DNA from: a virus
Strand: one strand, 5' to 3'
Virus record (IMG/VR): IMGVR_UViG_3300024062_000080
Span: 1-21,489 of that record
Length of the DNA stretch: 21,489 nt
Part shown: piece after piece, positions 19,556-21,489 of the stretch
Numbering within the stretch: the stretch's first letter is position 1
Layout of the letters: each line of letters starts with the position of its first letter
Notes under the pieces: model-generated
What the model was told of the DNA's origin: nothing
What the model saw: only the letters and a program-made list of their open reading frames with translations
Database searches by the model: none
Program-made: the position numbers and the translations under genes

Positions 19556-20761
19556 TTACGCTTCAATTAATTTAACAAAAGCAGTATCATTTTGTACACA
19601 GTCTCCGTCTACTAAAGAAGTCAAGATGTATCTTGGCTCACCAGTTCCAGCGTTAGTGTAGATGTCATAAATAACATCCAGGCCACCGAACTGAGCAATG
19701 TGACATTTTGAGAAGTCTCCGAATAGAGCGTGGTCTTTACCAGCAGTTCCACCGTTACCTACGTTAGGAGATACGAAAGAGAAGTAGCCATTAAGCTCTT
19801 TTCTAGCGTTGTCCCAGATAGGAGAAACATTAGAAACTTGTGCTAAAGATTTTACAGTAGCGTATGCAGATGGGTCTAATAAGTAAGCCATTCTTGCTCC
19901 GTTAATTTGTACACCATTAGCGATTAAGTCAGTTTCCATCTCAATCCAATCAGCAGCAGTTACAGCAGTTGGTCCAGTAGCAGCGTCAGCGAAGATAGAA
20001 GTAGGAGCGTTAGATACATCACCAGTTCCTAATAAAGCAGCTTCTAAAGTAGCAGCAACAGACTGAGCCATATTTCGTCTCAATGCAGCCTCGATAGATG
20101 CATTTTGAGCGATAGCCTCAGCAGAAACATTTACAATAGAGATAAGTTTCTTAGGCTCTAAAGTAACGCTAGAAGCAGTACCATTAGCAGCTGGAGCAGA
20201 ACCACCAGTCTCAGCAACGAAGCCAGAGTTGATAGCACTAAATACTGGGAACTTCATATTGTCTACACCAGAGTAAAAATTAGCACCAGCAGAAGCCAAA
20301 ACTAAGTTTGCTTCTAATTGGTCAGTCCAAGCCATAACTTCAGTTGCGTTACCAGCAGCAGTAGCTACAGCAGCACGAGTTAGAATTGAAGATGGTATAG
20401 CAATACCTTTGAATGATTGACCAGTGTAACGAGCCTCGTTTCTTGCCTCTTGGTCCATCTCTTTTACAAGACCTTCTAAACGACCAGTTGCAGCTTGATT
20501 CATAGCATCTTGGAAAGAATAGTCTCTCACTTCGCTAGGAGTGTTTTCTGTTACTTCTTTAACAGCTTTAGTAGCTTGAAGTTTCTCAAAAGATTCAGCA
20601 CGAACTGCCATCTTATTTAACTCCTCTACTTTATCATTTAAAGAGTCAAAGTTGCTTTGCTCATCGTTAGATAAGTCACGACCTTCAGCAGATGCTACAA
20701 GTCCTTCCATCTTTTCGATAACCTCAGCTCTTTCCTCTTTGTAAGATTTTGAGTTTTTCAT
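19556..20761 (-). CDS. Major capsid protein, HK97 fold
   Basis: A 401-residue HK97-type capsid protein. Residues 1-95 form a charged helical delta (scaffold) domain (KSYKEERAEVIEKMEGLVAS, NDKVEELNKMAVRAESFEKL), expected to be removed by the neighbouring protease. The mature part starts near residue 100-115. It includes GQSFKGIAIPSSILTRAAVA (N-arm/E-loop region), EPKKLISIVNVSAEAIAQNA (spine helix), AAYLLDPSAY-type strand MAYLLDPSAYATVKSLAQVS and GDFSKCHIAQFGGLDVIYDI. The closing strand is DCVQNDTAFVKLIEA. Codon use is noticeably less A/T-rich than in surrounding genes, as is usual for highly expressed genes. A terminator follows. Confidence 0.94.
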   Translation of the reverse strand: MKNSKSYKEERAEVIEKMEGLVASAEGRDLSNDEQSNFDSLNDKVEELNKMAVRAESFEKLQATKAVKEVTENTPSEVRDYSFQDAMNQAATGRLEGLVKEMDQEARNEARYTGQSFKGIAIPSSILTRAAVATAAGNATEVMAWTDQLEANLVLASAGANFYSGVDNMKFPVFSAINSGFVAETGGSAPAANGTASSVTLEPKKLISIVNVSAEAIAQNASIEAALRRNMAQSVAATLEAALLGTGDVSNAPTSIFADAATGPTAVTAADWIEMETDLIANGVQINGARMAYLLDPSAYATVKSLAQVSNVSPIWDNARKELNGYFSFVSPNVGNGGTAGKDHALFGDFSKCHIAQFGGLDVIYDIYTNAGTGEPRYILTSLVDGDCVQNDTAFVKLIEA

Positions 20762-20778
20762 TTTATAGAAAATTAATA

Positions 20779-21420
20779 TTAATATTTATTTTTTAAGATT
20801 CTTAAACGCATTTCATTGAGGGAGCGCTGTTTCAAATCTTCTTCTTCTTTTATACCCTCTAATTTTTCAGCCTCTAAACTTTCTTCTAGTTTTTTAGCTT
20901 CTTCTTTTTCTTGCCATTCTTGCATAGAACGTAAAGCTACAGAGCTACTAGCAGCATCATAAGCTGGGTAAGTTACAGAGCTTACATCGTAAAGCCTAGA
21001 TACTTTGTTAATCGTTCTGTAGTTAGTTCCGTCTTTTACCTCCCAAGAGTCATCCTCTACAATGAATGCAAAGCTAGACTGGTTAATAGTACCGTCTTTA
21101 AGCAATTCGATTAAGTCTCTTGACGTTGATACATTAGGATTTAACTTAGCCTCATACCTTAATCCTCTCTCATCAACAGATAGTCTTAGAGTTCCGTTAG
21201 TAGTTCTAGCTAGTGGTAAGCCATCGTGATTAATTAGGAATCTTACATCGTCCTCTAAACGTCCTTCAAAAGCACCAGGAGCTATAAACTCTCTAAAACC
21301 TCCTAAGTCATTTGACTCACTATTAAAGACTGCACCGTAGCCTACTACTACTGGATTCTCTCCGTCCATTCTTAGCTCTAAGTCTTGAACATTAAATGTT
21401 CTTACTTCTTTATTTTTCAT
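20779..21420 (-). CDS. Prohead protease, HK97 family (U35/S78)
   Basis: A 213-residue prohead protease. The N-terminal VVVGYGAVFNSESNDLGGFR and EFIAPGAFEGRL are classic, with the catalytic His in FLINHDGLPLARTTNGTL (H65) and the catalytic Ser in INQSSFAFIVEDD (S116). The C-terminal 45 residues are a charged helix (EEAKKLEESLEAEKLEGIKE), possibly for scaffold contact and self-removal. The frame is open to the window edge, but ATG 21420 is chosen because family members begin just before the R-T-F/x motif. It is followed 17 nt later by the capsid gene. Confidence 0.93.
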   Translation of the reverse strand: MKNKEVRTFNVQDLELRMDGENPVVVGYGAVFNSESNDLGGFREFIAPGAFEGRLEDDVRFLINHDGLPLARTTNGTLRLSVDERGLRYEAKLNPNVSTSRDLIELLKDGTINQSSFAFIVEDDSWEVKDGTNYRTINKVSRLYDVSSVTYPAYDAASSSVALRSMQEWQEKEEAKKLEESLEAEKLEGIKEEEDLKQRSLNEMRLRILKNKY

Positions 21421-21452
21421 ATCTATAAATTTTTCTTCTTTACCTATTTCTT

Positions 21453-21489
21453 CTATCTTTCTTTTAGTCCAAGCGAAGCCAACATCTCC
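21453..21489 (-). CDS. C-terminal end of an upstream gene, possibly portal (partial)
   Basis: One minus-strand frame reads E-M-L-A-S-L-G-L-K-E-R and stops with TAG at 21455-21453, 32 nt before the protease ATG. In this phage type the gene before the protease is the portal, so these 11 residues may be its end. The sequence alone cannot prove it. Confidence 0.35.
   Translation of the reverse strand, partial: EMLASLGLKER

Overview
The window looks like part of a tailed, siphovirus-type phage or prophage whose host is in the Bacteroidota, most likely a flavobacterium. Every convincing gene is on the minus strand, so transcription runs from the right edge (21489) to the left edge (1). The host call rests on four things: low GC, A-rich leaders without Shine-Dalgarno sites, one promoter of the Bacteroidota form TTTG-N20-TATATTTG at 6447-6478, and adhesin modules typical of flavobacteria (BspA-like cysteine repeats, LamG). 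No integrase, CI-type repressor, terminase, tRNA, CRISPR or insertion sequence is visible, so temperate or lytic lifestyle cannot be decided here.

Late region, 21489 to about 6554, in order of transcription: the probable end of a portal gene, HK97-type prohead protease, major capsid protein, a terminator, gp6-like connector, head-closure protein fused to a PKD-like domain and a BspA-like repeat array, a LamG/CBM-like adhesin, a small unknown protein, HK97 gp10-like neck protein, DUF3168-type tail terminator, a 59-residue protein, major tail protein, a structured intergenic RNA, tail assembly chaperone G with a -1 frameshift to GT, tape measure, a large distal tail protein, a receptor-binding candidate, a one-helix membrane protein, an M15 peptidase endolysin, a GTA-type 3TM holin and a metallophosphoesterase. 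A terminator at 6554-6584 closes the unit.

Early/middle region, about 6480 to 1: the promoter at 6447-6478 drives tightly packed, mostly overlapping genes. They comprise two small unknown or membrane proteins, an SSB-like protein, a stand-alone DnaA domain IV-like protein, a small winged-helix protein, a replication initiator with a candidate internal origin (AT-rich stretch, 15-bp iterons, inverted repeat), several unknown small proteins, a Mom-like DNA-modification protein of lower GC, NinG, a Fis-like HTH protein, an HNH nuclease, a DUF3310-like protein and a coiled-coil protein ending in a G9 tract.

Most junctions overlap by 1-26 nt, often as TAATG, TGATG or ATGA, implying translational coupling. 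The strongest special features are a near-textbook -1 frameshift cassette in the tail chaperone gene (GGGAAAC, 6-nt spacer, GAAA-capped hairpin), the fusion of a head-closure protein to a BspA-like array with six cysteines exactly 25 residues apart, a lambda-O-like candidate origin inside the initiator gene, and a G9 tract where a one-base shift would fuse a coiled-coil protein to the next gene. Four short genes (1032-1184, 3396-3563, 14626-14805 and the chaperone T segment) were found by hand translation.
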